DNA of 64,000 bases from Pseudothermotoga_B sp051235805 (GTDB lineage Bacteria; Thermotogota; Thermotogae; Thermotogales; DSM-5069): positions 1,426,001 through 1,490,000 of the forward strand of contig NZ_JBPNXV010000001.1 of the NCBI RefSeq assembly GCF_051235805.1, written 5' to 3'. The translations under genes were made by a program, and so were the position numbers. The notes under the pieces are model-generated. The model did no database searches. It worked only from the letters and a program-made list of their open reading frames with translations, and was not told the DNA's origin. Positions 1 through 8,198 of the stretch are shown here, piece after piece (position 1 is the stretch's first letter; the number at the start of each line of letters is the position of its first letter).

Positions 1-573
1 AAAGTTCTTCAGGATGAACCAAAGATGAACTTTGCCCTGATCAGAGGCTTTTCCAAGTACCCAAGGTTGCCTCAATTTCCGCAGGTGTACAAACTGCGTG
101 CAGCGGCAATCGCCACATACCCAATGTACAAAGGCATTGCGAAGTTGGTTGGTATGGAGGTTGTAGAAACTGGGTCAACGATTCAAGACGAGGTCAAAAC
201 TCTTGAAGAGATCTGGAAAGACTATGATTTCTTCTATTTCCACGTTAAAAAGACCGATTCATACGGAGAAGATGGAGACTTCGATTCAAAGGTTCATGTC
301 ATCGAAGAAGTAGACAAAATCATACCGCAGATACTATCGCTAAAACCAGATGTACTCGCCGTCACAGGTGATCATTCTACACCTGCAGTGTTGAAATCTC
401 ACAGCTGGCATCCTGTTCCATTCATGATCTATTCACCCTTCACCAGAAAGGGTCTAAGCAAGTCATTTGATGAATTCGAATGTGCAAAAGGAAGTATAGG
501 CACCATCTACGCAGTAGATGCTATGTCCTTAATGCTCGCACACGCTCTGAGACTTGAAAAATTCGGTGCATGA
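1..573 (+). CDS. apgM: 2,3-bisphosphoglycerate-independent phosphoglycerate mutase, archaeal type (C-terminal part)
   Basis: The frame is open from the first base, so the gene is cut by the window edge; about 190 C-terminal residues remain. The enzyme interconverts 3- and 2-phosphoglycerate in glycolysis and belongs to the alkaline-phosphatase superfamily. The visible metal-site motifs are GDHSTP and, a few residues later, HSWHPVPF, in the order and spacing expected for the ApgM branch (usually about 400 residues). The segment around VHVIEEVDKIIPQIL is also typical. An in-frame ATG at 25 is internal, not a start. The stop overlaps the comEC start by 4 bases, so the two are probably co-transcribed. 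Confidence 0.9.
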   Translation, partial: KVLQDEPKMNFALIRGFSKYPRLPQFPQVYKLRAAAIATYPMYKGIAKLVGMEVVETGSTIQDEVKTLEEIWKDYDFFYFHVKKTDSYGEDGDFDSKVHVIEEVDKIIPQILSLKPDVLAVTGDHSTPAVLKSHSWHPVPFMIYSPFTRKGLSKSFDEFECAKGSIGTIYAVDAMSLMLAHALRLEKFGA

Positions 574-1856
574 AATATTTCTGGCTCATTACTTTTTTGG
601 GCTTTTCGACTGGGGTTTTGTTCACCCCAGTCTTTTTAGTCGTCATCTTTTTTCTACCCTTTCTTTTTCTCAAAGGCACTCATTTCAAAATCTACGGTTT
701 TTGTGTTATCTTAGGCGCGCTTCTTGGAACGGCAACGATCGAGAACAAGCAAGTGGAACTCGTTGGATTGGTCAGTATAAAGAAGTCAAATTACGTGATC
801 ATCACGAATGTAAGAGTTCTCACGAAAGATGGTTGGCGGTCTTCAAACCACCAAGTTAGGGTGAATTCAAAGGAATTGAAAGCAGGACAACAGGTCTACA
901 TCTTTGGTAGGCTCTCAAAAGCCTTTCGTTATCCAGTTTATACAGTTGAACCCATCTTCTGTGCAGGTGTCGAACAAACCCTAAGCGGTTTTACAAAAGT
1001 TCTCTCGTTACTTCAAGAGATGAAAGAAGCCAACAAACAATTCACAGTTCAAACACTTGGCAGCACTGGAAAGATCATGAACGGTCTCTTATTCAGCGAT
1101 GGGGAGTTCGATGCAGCAGACTCTGAACAACTCAGAAACAGCGGTCTTGCACATTTATTTGCCGTTTCTGGTCTTCATGTGGGTATAATCTACACCTTTT
1201 GTGAACTTCTGGTGAGTTTCTTCACCTACAGATTTTTCTTCAGAAGAAGTATAAGCACTCTGATCGCCTTACTCTTTGCCCTTTCCACTGGTCCAACTCC
1301 TTCAGCCTTCAGGGCATCGATCATGCTGATCATCTGGAATTTCTTTAAGATCGTTGATTACCCAATAGAACCACTCAACGTGATTGGGTTGGTGGGAACG
1401 ATAAACCTTCTTCTTGAACCGTATTCGATCCTCTCACCGTCATTTCTGATGAGCTACTCTGCTACAACTTCGATATTGATCTTTCATGAAAGAATCAAAA
1501 CTAAGAAGACGCTCTTACAGGGTTTACTCGTTTCGTCGGCAGCTTTCATGGGTGTTGCACCGTTCCTAAGCCTTTTCTCGACAATCAACCTGCTCGCACC
1601 GCTCACCAGTATCCCAGCCACCTTTCTCGTGATCCCTACACTTTGGGCAGGTTTTGTATCGATATTGTTCAGAGGTATGGGATTCGAGAAACTCGGTCAG
1701 GTTGCTCTGATTGGCGCAACACCCTTCATTTTCATCTTGAACAAGATGATAGAGCTTACTGCCAATCTTCCTACCTTGTCCTTAGGGCTATTCGGTTATG
1801 CCCTGTTCTCAGCGCTAATGCTCTTTCTTTTCTGGCACTTCGGACATAAGCCGTAG
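570..1856 (+). CDS. comEC: ComEC/Rec2-family DNA-uptake membrane protein, short form
   Basis: A 428-residue polytopic membrane protein. The Competence-domain signature GLAHLFAVSGLHVGIIY lies near residue 190, followed by a run of hydrophobic helices to the C-terminus. The N-terminal ~150 residues contain two or three membrane segments and an OB-like soluble part. Family members of 700-800 residues end in a metallo-beta-lactamase domain, which is absent here; the protein stops after the membrane domain (LFWHFGHKP). It would form the inner-membrane channel for single-stranded DNA in natural transformation. The ATG overlaps the apgM stop. Its 3' end overlaps the converging fur-like gene by 61 bases. 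Confidence 0.85.
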   Translation: MKYFWLITFLGFSTGVLFTPVFLVVIFFLPFLFLKGTHFKIYGFCVILGALLGTATIENKQVELVGLVSIKKSNYVIITNVRVLTKDGWRSSNHQVRVNSKELKAGQQVYIFGRLSKAFRYPVYTVEPIFCAGVEQTLSGFTKVLSLLQEMKEANKQFTVQTLGSTGKIMNGLLFSDGEFDAADSEQLRNSGLAHLFAVSGLHVGIIYTFCELLVSFFTYRFFFRRSISTLIALLFALSTGPTPSAFRASIMLIIWNFFKIVDYPIEPLNVIGLVGTINLLLEPYSILSPSFLMSYSATTSILIFHERIKTKKTLLQGLLVSSAAFMGVAPFLSLFSTINLLAPLTSIPATFLVIPTLWAGFVSILFRGMGFEKLGQVALIGATPFIFILNKMIELTANLPTLSLGLFGYALFSALMLFLFWHFGHKP

Positions 1857-2257
1857 AACTTTATATCGTAGTCGTTTATCAAATAGCCTGTCTTTTCCTC
1901 AACACTCTTGACAAGATCCTTCACAGTTCTTTCATCAATTTCCACAATCTCTCCGCATGTCTTACAAATTATGTGTTGGTGGAGTGTTTCAGAGTCAGGT
2001 GCTGCCAACTCATACCTGTAAACCCCTTCACCAAACTCGAGTCTTCGAAGAAAGCCAAGTTTTGAGAGAAGTTCTACAGTTCTGTAGACGGTGGCTTTAC
2101 TGATTCTGTACCTTTTTTCCATCAGTCTTCTGTACACATCCTCAGCACCAAGGTGTTTTTCACCAGATTCTGCAAAGATCTTCAAAACTATCTCTCTTTG
2201 AGCGGTCATTCTATACTTCTTCGAACGAAGCTCTTTTCTCAAAGATTCGTAGATCAC
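1796..2257 (-). CDS. Fur-family metal-dependent transcriptional regulator (Fur/PerR/Zur)
   Basis: A 153-residue protein with an N-terminal winged helix (recognition helix SKATVYRTVELLSKLGF, residues 53-69) and a C-terminal metal-binding dimerisation domain. His93, His95, Cys98 and Cys101 (HQHIICKTC), plus Cys138 and Cys141 (CPKC), form the structural zinc site of two CxxC motifs. Sequence alone does not separate Fur, PerR and Zur. It lies 13 bases after nusA on the same strand and may be co-transcribed with rimP-nusA. Its last 61 bases overlap the comEC 3' end on the other strand, so the two transcripts are antisense there. Confidence 0.88.
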   Translation of the reverse strand: MIYESLRKELRSKKYRMTAQREIVLKIFAESGEKHLGAEDVYRRLMEKRYRISKATVYRTVELLSKLGFLRRLEFGEGVYRYELAAPDSETLHQHIICKTCGEIVEIDERTVKDLVKSVEEKTGYLINDYDIKFYGLCPKCQKRKSISAENRA

Positions 2258-2270
2258 CTAAATCCTCCTC

Positions 2271-3305
2271 TCACAAATTCATTACTGGCTTTATGTCTAT
2301 CTTCCACCCAGTCAATTTGACTGCGAGTCGGGCATTCTGACCACCTTTACCTATCGCCAACGACAGTTGCGTTGGTGGTACCAAGACGCGAGCGGCTTTT
2401 CTCTCGTAATCAAGTATCTCCACATTGGTCGCCGAAGCTGGAGCAAGTGCGTTGGCAATGAGTTGTCTTGGATCTTCAGACCATCTGAAGATGTCGACCT
2501 TTTCTCCTTTGAGTTCTTTGAGAATTGCAACTATGCGACTGCCTCCTTCTCCGATACAAGCTCCGACAGGATCGACCTGTGGGTTTGTAGAGATCACCGC
2601 GATCTTTGTTCTCACACCAGGTTCCCTCGCAATCGCCTTAATCTGTACTATACCATTTTCAACCTCGGGTACCTCAAGCTTTAACAGACCTGCTACAAAC
2701 TCCGGTAATGCCCTGCTCACGAGGATCTTCGGCCCCTTCTTGTCTTTCAAAACGCTTCCCACATAAACTTTTATCAAGTCACCTGGTTTAATATTCTCGT
2801 TGTCAATCCATTCCTTTTTTGGAAGTCTTGTTTCTATCTTTCCTACCCTGACATCAGCCCAATCTGCAGTAACTCTTATGACCTCAGCGGTGATAACACT
2901 GCCAGCAAGTCCTGAGTAGTGTTCGTACTGTCTTTCCTTTTCCAGTTCTCTAATCCTTTGAATGAGTACTTGCTTTGCGGTCTGAGCAGCGATCCTGCCA
3001 AAGTTCTTCACGCTCATCTTCTTGTAGATCTTCTTTCCGATCTCAGCAAGAGGATCTTGCTTTCTGGCTTCGTCAAGAGTTATCTGTGTCAGAGGATCTT
3101 CCACCTTTTCAACGATATCGAAAACCTGAAAGAGCTGAATATCACCGGTCATCCGATCTATCCTGACATCGACGTTTCTCGCACTGCCAAAGTTCTTCTT
3201 GTACGCACTGACAAGAGCCTTTTCGAGTATCTGTATGATCTCATCCTTAGATATGCCCTTTTCCTCTTCAAGCTGGTCAAGTGCATCCAAAAGTCCAAGG
3301 TTCAT
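2271..3305 (-). CDS. nusA: transcription termination/antitermination factor NusA
   Basis: A 344-residue NusA. The N-terminal RNA-polymerase-binding domain is residues 1-125, followed by an S1 domain (about 130-200, VITAEVIRVTADWADVRVG) and two KH domains (about 200-344, with GACIGEGGSRI and LAIGKGGQNARLA as the GxxG loops). The acidic C-terminal repeats of E. coli NusA (495 residues) are absent, as in other Thermotogae. It modulates pausing, intrinsic termination and rRNA antitermination. It starts 12 bases after rimP, the usual pairing; infB does not follow here, and a Fur-family gene does instead. Confidence 0.96.
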   Translation of the reverse strand: MNLGLLDALDQLEEEKGISKDEIIQILEKALVSAYKKNFGSARNVDVRIDRMTGDIQLFQVFDIVEKVEDPLTQITLDEARKQDPLAEIGKKIYKKMSVKNFGRIAAQTAKQVLIQRIRELEKERQYEHYSGLAGSVITAEVIRVTADWADVRVGKIETRLPKKEWIDNENIKPGDLIKVYVGSVLKDKKGPKILVSRALPEFVAGLLKLEVPEVENGIVQIKAIAREPGVRTKIAVISTNPQVDPVGACIGEGGSRIVAILKELKGEKVDIFRWSEDPRQLIANALAPASATNVEILDYERKAARVLVPPTQLSLAIGKGGQNARLAVKLTGWKIDIKPVMNL

Positions 3306-3317
3306 AGCTTCACCTCC

Positions 3318-3764
3318 CTAAAATTCAACCTCGAGCTTACTCCTTTTCACTTCTCCTGGCTCAAAAGAGATCTCTTCTTGTTGAGTCTGTACGACAATCT
3401 TTGATTCATCTGCTTCTTTTATGTGTCCCATCACGAATCTACCGTCATTGAGCCAAAATTTCGCTAATCTCCCAACGAATCTTTTGTAGTCTTGAATACC
3501 TCTCATGGGTCTATCGAGTCCAGGTGAAGAGACCTCTAAAAGATAACTGTGCTCTATCAGATCGTAAAGATCAAGATAATCACCCAACCGCTTTGAAACT
3601 TGCTCACATTGTTGAATGCTCACATAACCTTCCAGATTGTCAATCACAACCTTCAGCACCCAGCTACCCTTCTGGCGTCTAAAAGAGATATCAAACAGCT
3701 CAAGTCCCATGTTCCTGAGCATCTCTTCCACAACAGGCTTAAGCTTCTCAATGACCTCTTGCAT
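3318..3764 (-). CDS. rimP: ribosome maturation factor RimP
   Basis: A 148-residue RimP, needed for 30S subunit maturation. The motifs EMLRNMGLELFDISFRR near the N-terminus and YLLEVSSPGLDRPM in the middle are characteristic. The ATG at 3764 was chosen because a GAGGTGAT ribosome site sits just upstream; the longer open frame runs back through tRNA-Ser and a hairpin and is not coding. It forms an operon with nusA. An intrinsic terminator lies between tRNA-Ser and rimP, so rimP is expressed either by read-through or from a promoter I could not identify. Confidence 0.93.
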   Translation of the reverse strand: MQEVIEKLKPVVEEMLRNMGLELFDISFRRQKGSWVLKVVIDNLEGYVSIQQCEQVSKRLGDYLDLYDLIEHSYLLEVSSPGLDRPMRGIQDYKRFVGRLAKFWLNDGRFVMGHIKEADESKIVVQTQQEEISFEPGEVKRSKLEVEF

Positions 3765-3780
3765 AAAGATCACCTCTACT

Positions 3781-3806
3781 GAAAAACCGGGACATCTGTC
3801 CCGGTA
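3781..3806 (-). terminator. intrinsic terminator after tRNA-Ser
   Basis: On the minus strand the stem ACCGGGAC/GTCCCGGT (8 bp, short loop) is followed by a run of T. It lies directly after the CCA end of tRNA-Ser and 17 bases before the rimP start, so it can end the tRNA transcript and reduce read-through into rimP-nusA. Confidence 0.75.
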
Positions 3807-3809
3807 CCT

Positions 3810-3900
3810 TGGCGGAGAGGGTGGGATTTGAACCCACGGGTGGGTTTTGCCCACCACACGCTCTCCAGGCGTGCGCCTTAGACCGCTCGGCCACCTCTCC
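3810..3900 (-). tRNA. tRNA-Ser (anticodon GGA)
   Basis: A 91-base class II tRNA with encoded CCA. The acceptor stem is GGAGAGG/CCTCTCC. The anticodon stem ACGC/GCGT holds the loop CTGGAGA, giving anticodon GGA. The long variable arm (GGTGGGCAAAACCCACC) and the T-arm with TTCAAAT fit tRNA-Ser. It decodes UCC and UCU. Confidence 0.95.
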
Positions 3901-3923
3901 TGAATCTTGGATCTGCAACATTA

Positions 3924-3952
3924 TTTATACCACAAATGAGAAAGATTCGCAA
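3924..3952 (-). promoter_or_regulatory. promoter of tRNA-Ser
   Basis: On the minus strand, TTGCGA and TATAAA are separated by 17 bases, about 24 bases before the tRNA 5' end. The TTGTGGTATAA context around the -10 is the same as in the tRNA-Glu promoter of this window. Confidence 0.65.
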
Positions 3953-4191
3953 GTACCAGCTTGAGTGTTACGTTCTACACCGCTCTGCAACACACAGCAA
4001 AGACAATAAAGTAGCTCAGTAGATCTATCAAAACCAAGATCAGAAACATCATCGCATCTGTGACCAAAAATGAAGTTTGTTATGGTAAACAGAGTCATTA
4101 TCGTTGTTGTAGATATATGCGCACAAAAGATGTTTCGATGAGATCTTTCTTCATACTCGTTAGTTTCTTTTCACTTGTTTCCTGAAGATCC
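3953..4191. other. intergenic stretch without recognised genes
   Basis: This is part of the 369-base gap between tRNA-Ser and the chemotaxis receptor. I see no reading frame with a ribosome site, no RNA gene and no strong hairpin. Only the divergent promoters at its two edges are supported. Confidence 0.5.
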
Positions 4192-4220
4192 TTGACGATC
4201 TATAATGTGATAAATTATAA
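4192..4220 (+). promoter_or_regulatory. possible promoter of the chemotaxis receptor
   Basis: TTGACG and TTATAA are 17 bases apart, about 50 bases before the ATG at 4270. Downstream, between 4232 and 4252, TAATACTAC occurs twice in direct repeat and includes a second -10-like TATAAT, so the actual start point is uncertain. Confidence 0.4.
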
Positions 4221-4269
4221 ATTGCAACATGTAATACTACATATAATACTACTTTTTGGAGGGATGTAG

Positions 4270-6258
4270 ATGAAAAATCTGAAAATCTCAGGCAAGATCT
4301 TGGTTCTCATCCTCATCAGTGCAGTAGCACCAATGGCTATACTGTCATTGGTCTCGATCCTACAATCCCGCAACATCGTCAACAACCTGGCAAGAGGAAA
4401 CTTAGAAGCTGTGTGCGTGAGCAAAGCAGACGCTGTCGAAGCCTTCTTCACTCAACACATAGAGGTGACTGAGCTTCTCGCCGAAGAAGAGGCGATTGCA
4501 AAGTATTACAGAAATCCGAGTCAAGAGAACGAGAAAGAACTGTTGCAGTTCCTCGTTGAGCTCAAGAAAGACTTTGAAGATGTCGAATTCGCTCAAGTTG
4601 GATTCGAGGACGGCAGGTTCTTCAGGAATGTTCAGACCAGAGAAGCAAACTACGATCCAAGAACGCGCGATTGGTACAAACTGGCGATGACGAATCCAGA
4701 TCGAGTCTCGATTACAGAACCTTACAAACATTCAGACACAGGTTCAGACGTCTTTGCCTTCACCAAGGCCGTGAAAGTCGACGGCAAAGTCGTCGGTGCA
4801 GCTGCGCTGGTTGTGAAGACCGACAAGGTCGTTGATCTCATCCGAAAGGGACTCGAAGAAGGTTATTTCGTTGGCATCTTCAATCCGCAGGGAAAAACTC
4901 TGTTTCACACACTCAAGGAACTTCTTGGAAGGGATTTCTCCGCGGAGAGCTGGTTCAAAACAGCGAGAGATTCTACACAAAAAACGATCTTCTTGACCTA
5001 CGAGATTGACAAAATCAAAAGGGCTGTGGTCTTCACGAAACTGAGCAACGGCTGGATTTTGAACGCAGGCGTGTACGAGAGCATCCTCTATGCCTCTTCG
5101 AACAGGTTGGTTCAACTACTTTTAATAATATCTGCTGCAGCGATCGTCGGTGGACTTGTCTTTGGCATCCTCATCTCGAGGAACTACCTTTCAAAACCGC
5201 TCGTGTCTTTGGCATCTGGTATAGACAAGTTTGCAGCGGGTGATCTGACCGTTGATTTTGAGATCAACTCGAAAGATGAAATAGGAATGATCTCAGAATC
5301 ACTGAGAAAGATGAAACACTCTCTGAGAGAGTCGATGCTGAAGATCAGAGAAGATTCTATGAGTGCAACCAAGATGTCTCAGACTCTTGCTTCAACCGCG
5401 GAAGAATTCTCTGCCTCTGTGGAAGAAATCTCAGCGAAAGTTGATGACATCAACAAGTCTGCGCAGAACACATCCGCTTCGATAGAGCAAGTCACCAGCG
5501 GTGTGGAAGAAGTGGCAGCCAGCGCACAGAACGTATCAAAAGCGGCGCAGAACCTCACTGAAAAGGCCTCTTCGGTGAAATCTGCAGCAGACAAAGGTGA
5601 ACAGGCTGTGAAACTGATAACGAGCATGATAAACCAAGCCAAAGACAGTGTCGCTCTGACACAGAAGACCGTGGCTCAGCTGGCAGAAGATGCAAAGAAC
5701 ATAGGTGAGATAGTACAGACGATAAACTCCATAGCAGAGCAGACGAATCTATTGGCGTTGAACGCAGCGATAGAGGCAGCCAGAGCAGGAGAGGCAGGAA
5801 GAGGCTTTGCTGTAGTAGCAGACGAGATAAGAAAGCTTGCAGAGGAGAGTAAAAAGGCAACAGACAAGATAGGACAGATCTTGAATCAGATACAACAAGG
5901 CTCGCTACACGCAGACGAAGAAAGCCGTAAGACCGTCGACAGGGTTGCGCAGGTCTCTGACCAAGCCGTTGTGGTCAGCGATGAGTTGGTGAATATCCTG
6001 AGAGAAGTCAAAGAGATCACTGGAATGATAGAAAATCTGGCAGCAAGTTCACAGGAAATGAGTGCGGCGGCAGAAGAGATGAGTAGTGCAATGGACACCG
6101 CGACAAAGTCTGTCACTCAGATAGCGACTGGTTTGAGTGAGATAGATACGGCGATGAAGGATCAAGCAAAAGGCGCATCGCAGTTGAGCGCTACTGGTGA
6201 GCAGATGGCTCAAATTGCACAGAGACTGGCAGAGATAGTGTCTGTTTTCAAAATGTGA
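4270..6258 (+). CDS. methyl-accepting chemotaxis protein with dCache sensor
   Basis: A 662-residue receptor: TM1 at about 10-30, an extracellular double-Cache domain at about 35-275, TM2 at about 281-303, a HAMP domain to about 355, then a long coiled-coil signalling domain with the conserved hairpin tip (EQTNLLALNAAIEAARAGEA and following) near residues 490-527. The sensor contains DPRTRDWY, part of the motif used by amino-acid-binding dCache domains. The usual later Asp (GVVGxD) seems replaced (GAAALVV), so amino-acid binding is doubtful. It would signal to CheA/CheW; flagellar genes occur elsewhere in the window. The start follows a GGAGGG ribosome site and a terminator follows the gene. 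It appears to be a single-gene unit. Confidence 0.93.
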   Translation: MKNLKISGKILVLILISAVAPMAILSLVSILQSRNIVNNLARGNLEAVCVSKADAVEAFFTQHIEVTELLAEEEAIAKYYRNPSQENEKELLQFLVELKKDFEDVEFAQVGFEDGRFFRNVQTREANYDPRTRDWYKLAMTNPDRVSITEPYKHSDTGSDVFAFTKAVKVDGKVVGAAALVVKTDKVVDLIRKGLEEGYFVGIFNPQGKTLFHTLKELLGRDFSAESWFKTARDSTQKTIFLTYEIDKIKRAVVFTKLSNGWILNAGVYESILYASSNRLVQLLLIISAAAIVGGLVFGILISRNYLSKPLVSLASGIDKFAAGDLTVDFEINSKDEIGMISESLRKMKHSLRESMLKIREDSMSATKMSQTLASTAEEFSASVEEISAKVDDINKSAQNTSASIEQVTSGVEEVAASAQNVSKAAQNLTEKASSVKSAADKGEQAVKLITSMINQAKDSVALTQKTVAQLAEDAKNIGEIVQTINSIAEQTNLLALNAAIEAARAGEAGRGFAVVADEIRKLAEESKKATDKIGQILNQIQQGSLHADEESRKTVDRVAQVSDQAVVVSDELVNILREVKEITGMIENLAASSQEMSAAAEEMSSAMDTATKSVTQIATGLSEIDTAMKDQAKGASQLSATGEQMAQIAQRLAEIVSVFKM

Positions 6259-6263
6259 AATCC

Positions 6264-6287
6264 TGGGGGCACGCGAGTGCCTCTTTT
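6264..6287 (+). terminator. intrinsic terminator after the chemotaxis receptor
   Basis: The stem GGGGCAC/GTGCCTC (one G-T pair, GCGA loop) is followed by TTTTC and lies 6 bases after the stop codon. Confidence 0.7.
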
Positions 6288-6323
6288 CATTTGCTCGAAA
6301 CTTTGGATTCTAAAAACATAGGT

Positions 6324-6971
6324 CTATAGAGGCTGAATGAGGTATCTGCAGTGGTTCTTGATAGGACATGATGGGCACTTTGGTTTGTTTTTGGTGCATA
6401 GCTCCTTTGCATGCTTGACTATCAAGGCGTGGTATTCTTTGTAGATTTCAACATTTTGAGGTATTAGCTGAAAGAGCTTTTGAATCTCGTCGTAATCATC
6501 TTCTGGTTTCACAACCGCCAGTCTGCTGAAGATTCGTCTTGTGTAGCTGTCGACAACAAAGATGGGTCTGTTGAATGCGTAGAGCAAAATTGAATCACAG
6601 CTCTCTTTTCCAACACCTTTCACAGAGAGCAGTTCTTCTCTCGTGAGCTTCTTTGAAAGATTGTCAAAATCAAAGTTGTACTTGTTCAAGAGATCCATCA
6701 AGTTCTTTAGTCTATTAGCTTTCAGATTGTAGAAACCCGCTGGTTTTATTAAAGCTGCTATCTCTTCTTTTGAGAGCGAAAAGAGTCTTTCAGGTTTCAG
6801 TAATCCATTTCGCTTCAGATTCGATATCACCTTTTCAACGTTCTTCCAAGAGGTGTTCTGAGTCAGAATGGCTCCGACCACAACTTCAAACCAACTCTCC
6901 GCAGGCCACCAGCCTTGAGGTCCGTACATATCAAAAAGAGTACGGTATATCTGCAGCAACAGATCGGTCAA
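6324..6971 (-). CDS. endonuclease III-like HhH-GPD DNA glycosylase with Fe-S cluster
   Basis: A 215-residue DNA glycosylase of the Nth/MutY superfamily. The helix-hairpin-helix SVKGVGKES (117-125) is followed by catalytic Asp141 (VVDSYTRR) and a C-terminal 4Fe-4S loop with Cys192, 199, 202 and 208 (C-x6-C-x2-C-x5-C). The position of the catalytic lysine of E. coli Nth (GVGRK) is Glu123 here. By family logic this suggests a monofunctional glycosylase, perhaps for alkylated or deaminated bases, rather than a thymine-glycol lyase. The start is TTG at 6971 behind GGAGGGAG. The gene is divergent from the DUF4438 gene. Confidence 0.88.
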   Translation of the reverse strand: MTDLLLQIYRTLFDMYGPQGWWPAESWFEVVVGAILTQNTSWKNVEKVISNLKRNGLLKPERLFSLSKEEIAALIKPAGFYNLKANRLKNLMDLLNKYNFDFDNLSKKLTREELLSVKGVGKESCDSILLYAFNRPIFVVDSYTRRIFSRLAVVKPEDDYDEIQKLFQLIPQNVEIYKEYHALIVKHAKELCTKNKPKCPSCPIKNHCRYLIQPL

Positions 6972-7055
6972 CTATCTCCCTCCAGTACAGATCATACCAA
7001 AGAGAATGCTTCGATCTTCGAACAAATCTGGTAGTATATCAATGGAGGTGTTCAT

Positions 7056-7937
7056 ATGAGAACGAACAAAGATAGACTCGTAATGATCTCGGTTCAAGGT
7101 ACAATCGTCAAACCCGAGCATTCTGGCAGGCACAGTGTCTCACACGATGGAAAGCCTTTCATGTTGCCAGGGACTGGGGGCATCACCTACAATGTGAAGG
7201 TCGGAGACTGTGCCTTCGGTTGGGAAGTGGACCACGTGGAGCCTGGAGTTTCTACGATCTTGGATCAAGACAAGAGAGATTCTGGACCAAACAGAGGTTA
7301 CAACTTTTATGCATGCATTGGAAATGAAGCAAGAATAGTCACAGGTGATGCCAAGGGCGCAAAAGGCGTCGTGACAGGTCATCACGGCGGGGCAGAGCAT
7401 GTTCTTGTAGACTTTGCCGATGAAGTACTTGAGAAACTCACGCTCGATGACAAGATCTTGATCAAAGCCTTTGGACAGGGCTTAAAACTTCTTGATTATC
7501 CTGACGTCTTTGTTTACAACATCGATCCAAATCTGTTGGAGAAAATGGGAATCACAGAGAGCGACGGAAATTTGCAGATACCAGTTGTAGCCGTTGTACC
7601 ATCGTTCTTGATGGGTTCGGGTATAGGTTCAACGAGTATGGGCACAGGTGACTACGACATAATGACTGCCGATGAAAAGACTCTGAAGGAGTATGGTCTG
7701 GATAAGTTAAGGTTCGGAGATATAGTCTACATTCAAGACCATGACAACGCCTTTGGCAGATGCTACAGAAGGGGTGCAGCAACGATAGGTGTGGTGATTC
7801 ACAGCGACTGCAAGTATGCAGGTCACGGACCTGGAGTGACCACCGTTATGACCTGCGCCCAGCCAAGATTAAAACCACTCATCGATCCAGACGCAAATAT
7901 CGCAAAGATCCTCAAAATAGGCAGATTTCGTGAATGA
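7056..7937 (+). CDS. DUF4438 domain-containing protein
   Basis: A 293-residue soluble protein matching the DUF4438 family, which includes T. maritima TM1086 (a structure exists, function unknown). Recognisable segments are PGTGGITYNVKVGD near residue 38, GDAKGAKGVVTGHHGG near 98-113 and GSGIGSTSMGTGDYDIMT near 190-206. The glycine-rich conserved loops suggest a binding or catalytic site, but no function can be assigned. GGAGGTG sits 5 bases before the ATG. The 220 bases after it hold no convincing gene. Confidence 0.85.
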   Translation: MRTNKDRLVMISVQGTIVKPEHSGRHSVSHDGKPFMLPGTGGITYNVKVGDCAFGWEVDHVEPGVSTILDQDKRDSGPNRGYNFYACIGNEARIVTGDAKGAKGVVTGHHGGAEHVLVDFADEVLEKLTLDDKILIKAFGQGLKLLDYPDVFVYNIDPNLLEKMGITESDGNLQIPVVAVVPSFLMGSGIGSTSMGTGDYDIMTADEKTLKEYGLDKLRFGDIVYIQDHDNAFGRCYRRGAATIGVVIHSDCKYAGHGPGVTTVMTCAQPRLKPLIDPDANIAKILKIGRFRE

Positions 7938-8140
7938 GCTCAGTCATAAAGAAATCGCTCAAGCCAAAGTGAATCGTTGTGATCAGGGGAAGTTCATTGA
8001 AAAGATATCGATCGCTTTTGCTCTGGTGTGCAGTGAGATCATTCTGACCGTCATGAAAGCTTTCTCTTCGATATCCCGAAGACAAGAAGTAGAAAGACTT
8101 CAACTTAGCAAGACAGTACTTTCATAGTTATCATTTGATA

Positions 8141-8169
8141 TTCACACGCCGCATCTTTTGGTATATAAT
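8141..8169 (+). promoter_or_regulatory. promoter of the lipoprotein gene
   Basis: TTCACA and a perfect TATAAT are 17 bases apart; the -10 lies about 30 bases before the start codon. A closer match to a -35 (TTGATA, 8135) would give a 23-base spacer and is less likely. Confidence 0.55.
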
Positions 8170-8198
8170 AGGCACAATCTGTGCAAGGGGGTGATAGG

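Noticed and set aside
3765..3857. Extended N-terminus of RimP
   Set aside because: The extra codons pass through the tRNA-Ser 3' end and its terminator; a good ribosome site precedes the ATG at 3764.
4215..4451. A minus-strand frame opposite the start of the chemotaxis receptor
   Set aside because: It is antisense to clear coding sequence and overlaps its promoter; it is a shadow frame.
7930..8127. A 65-codon frame after the DUF4438 gene
   Set aside because: It has no ribosome site, overlaps the stop of the preceding gene and resembles no protein family.
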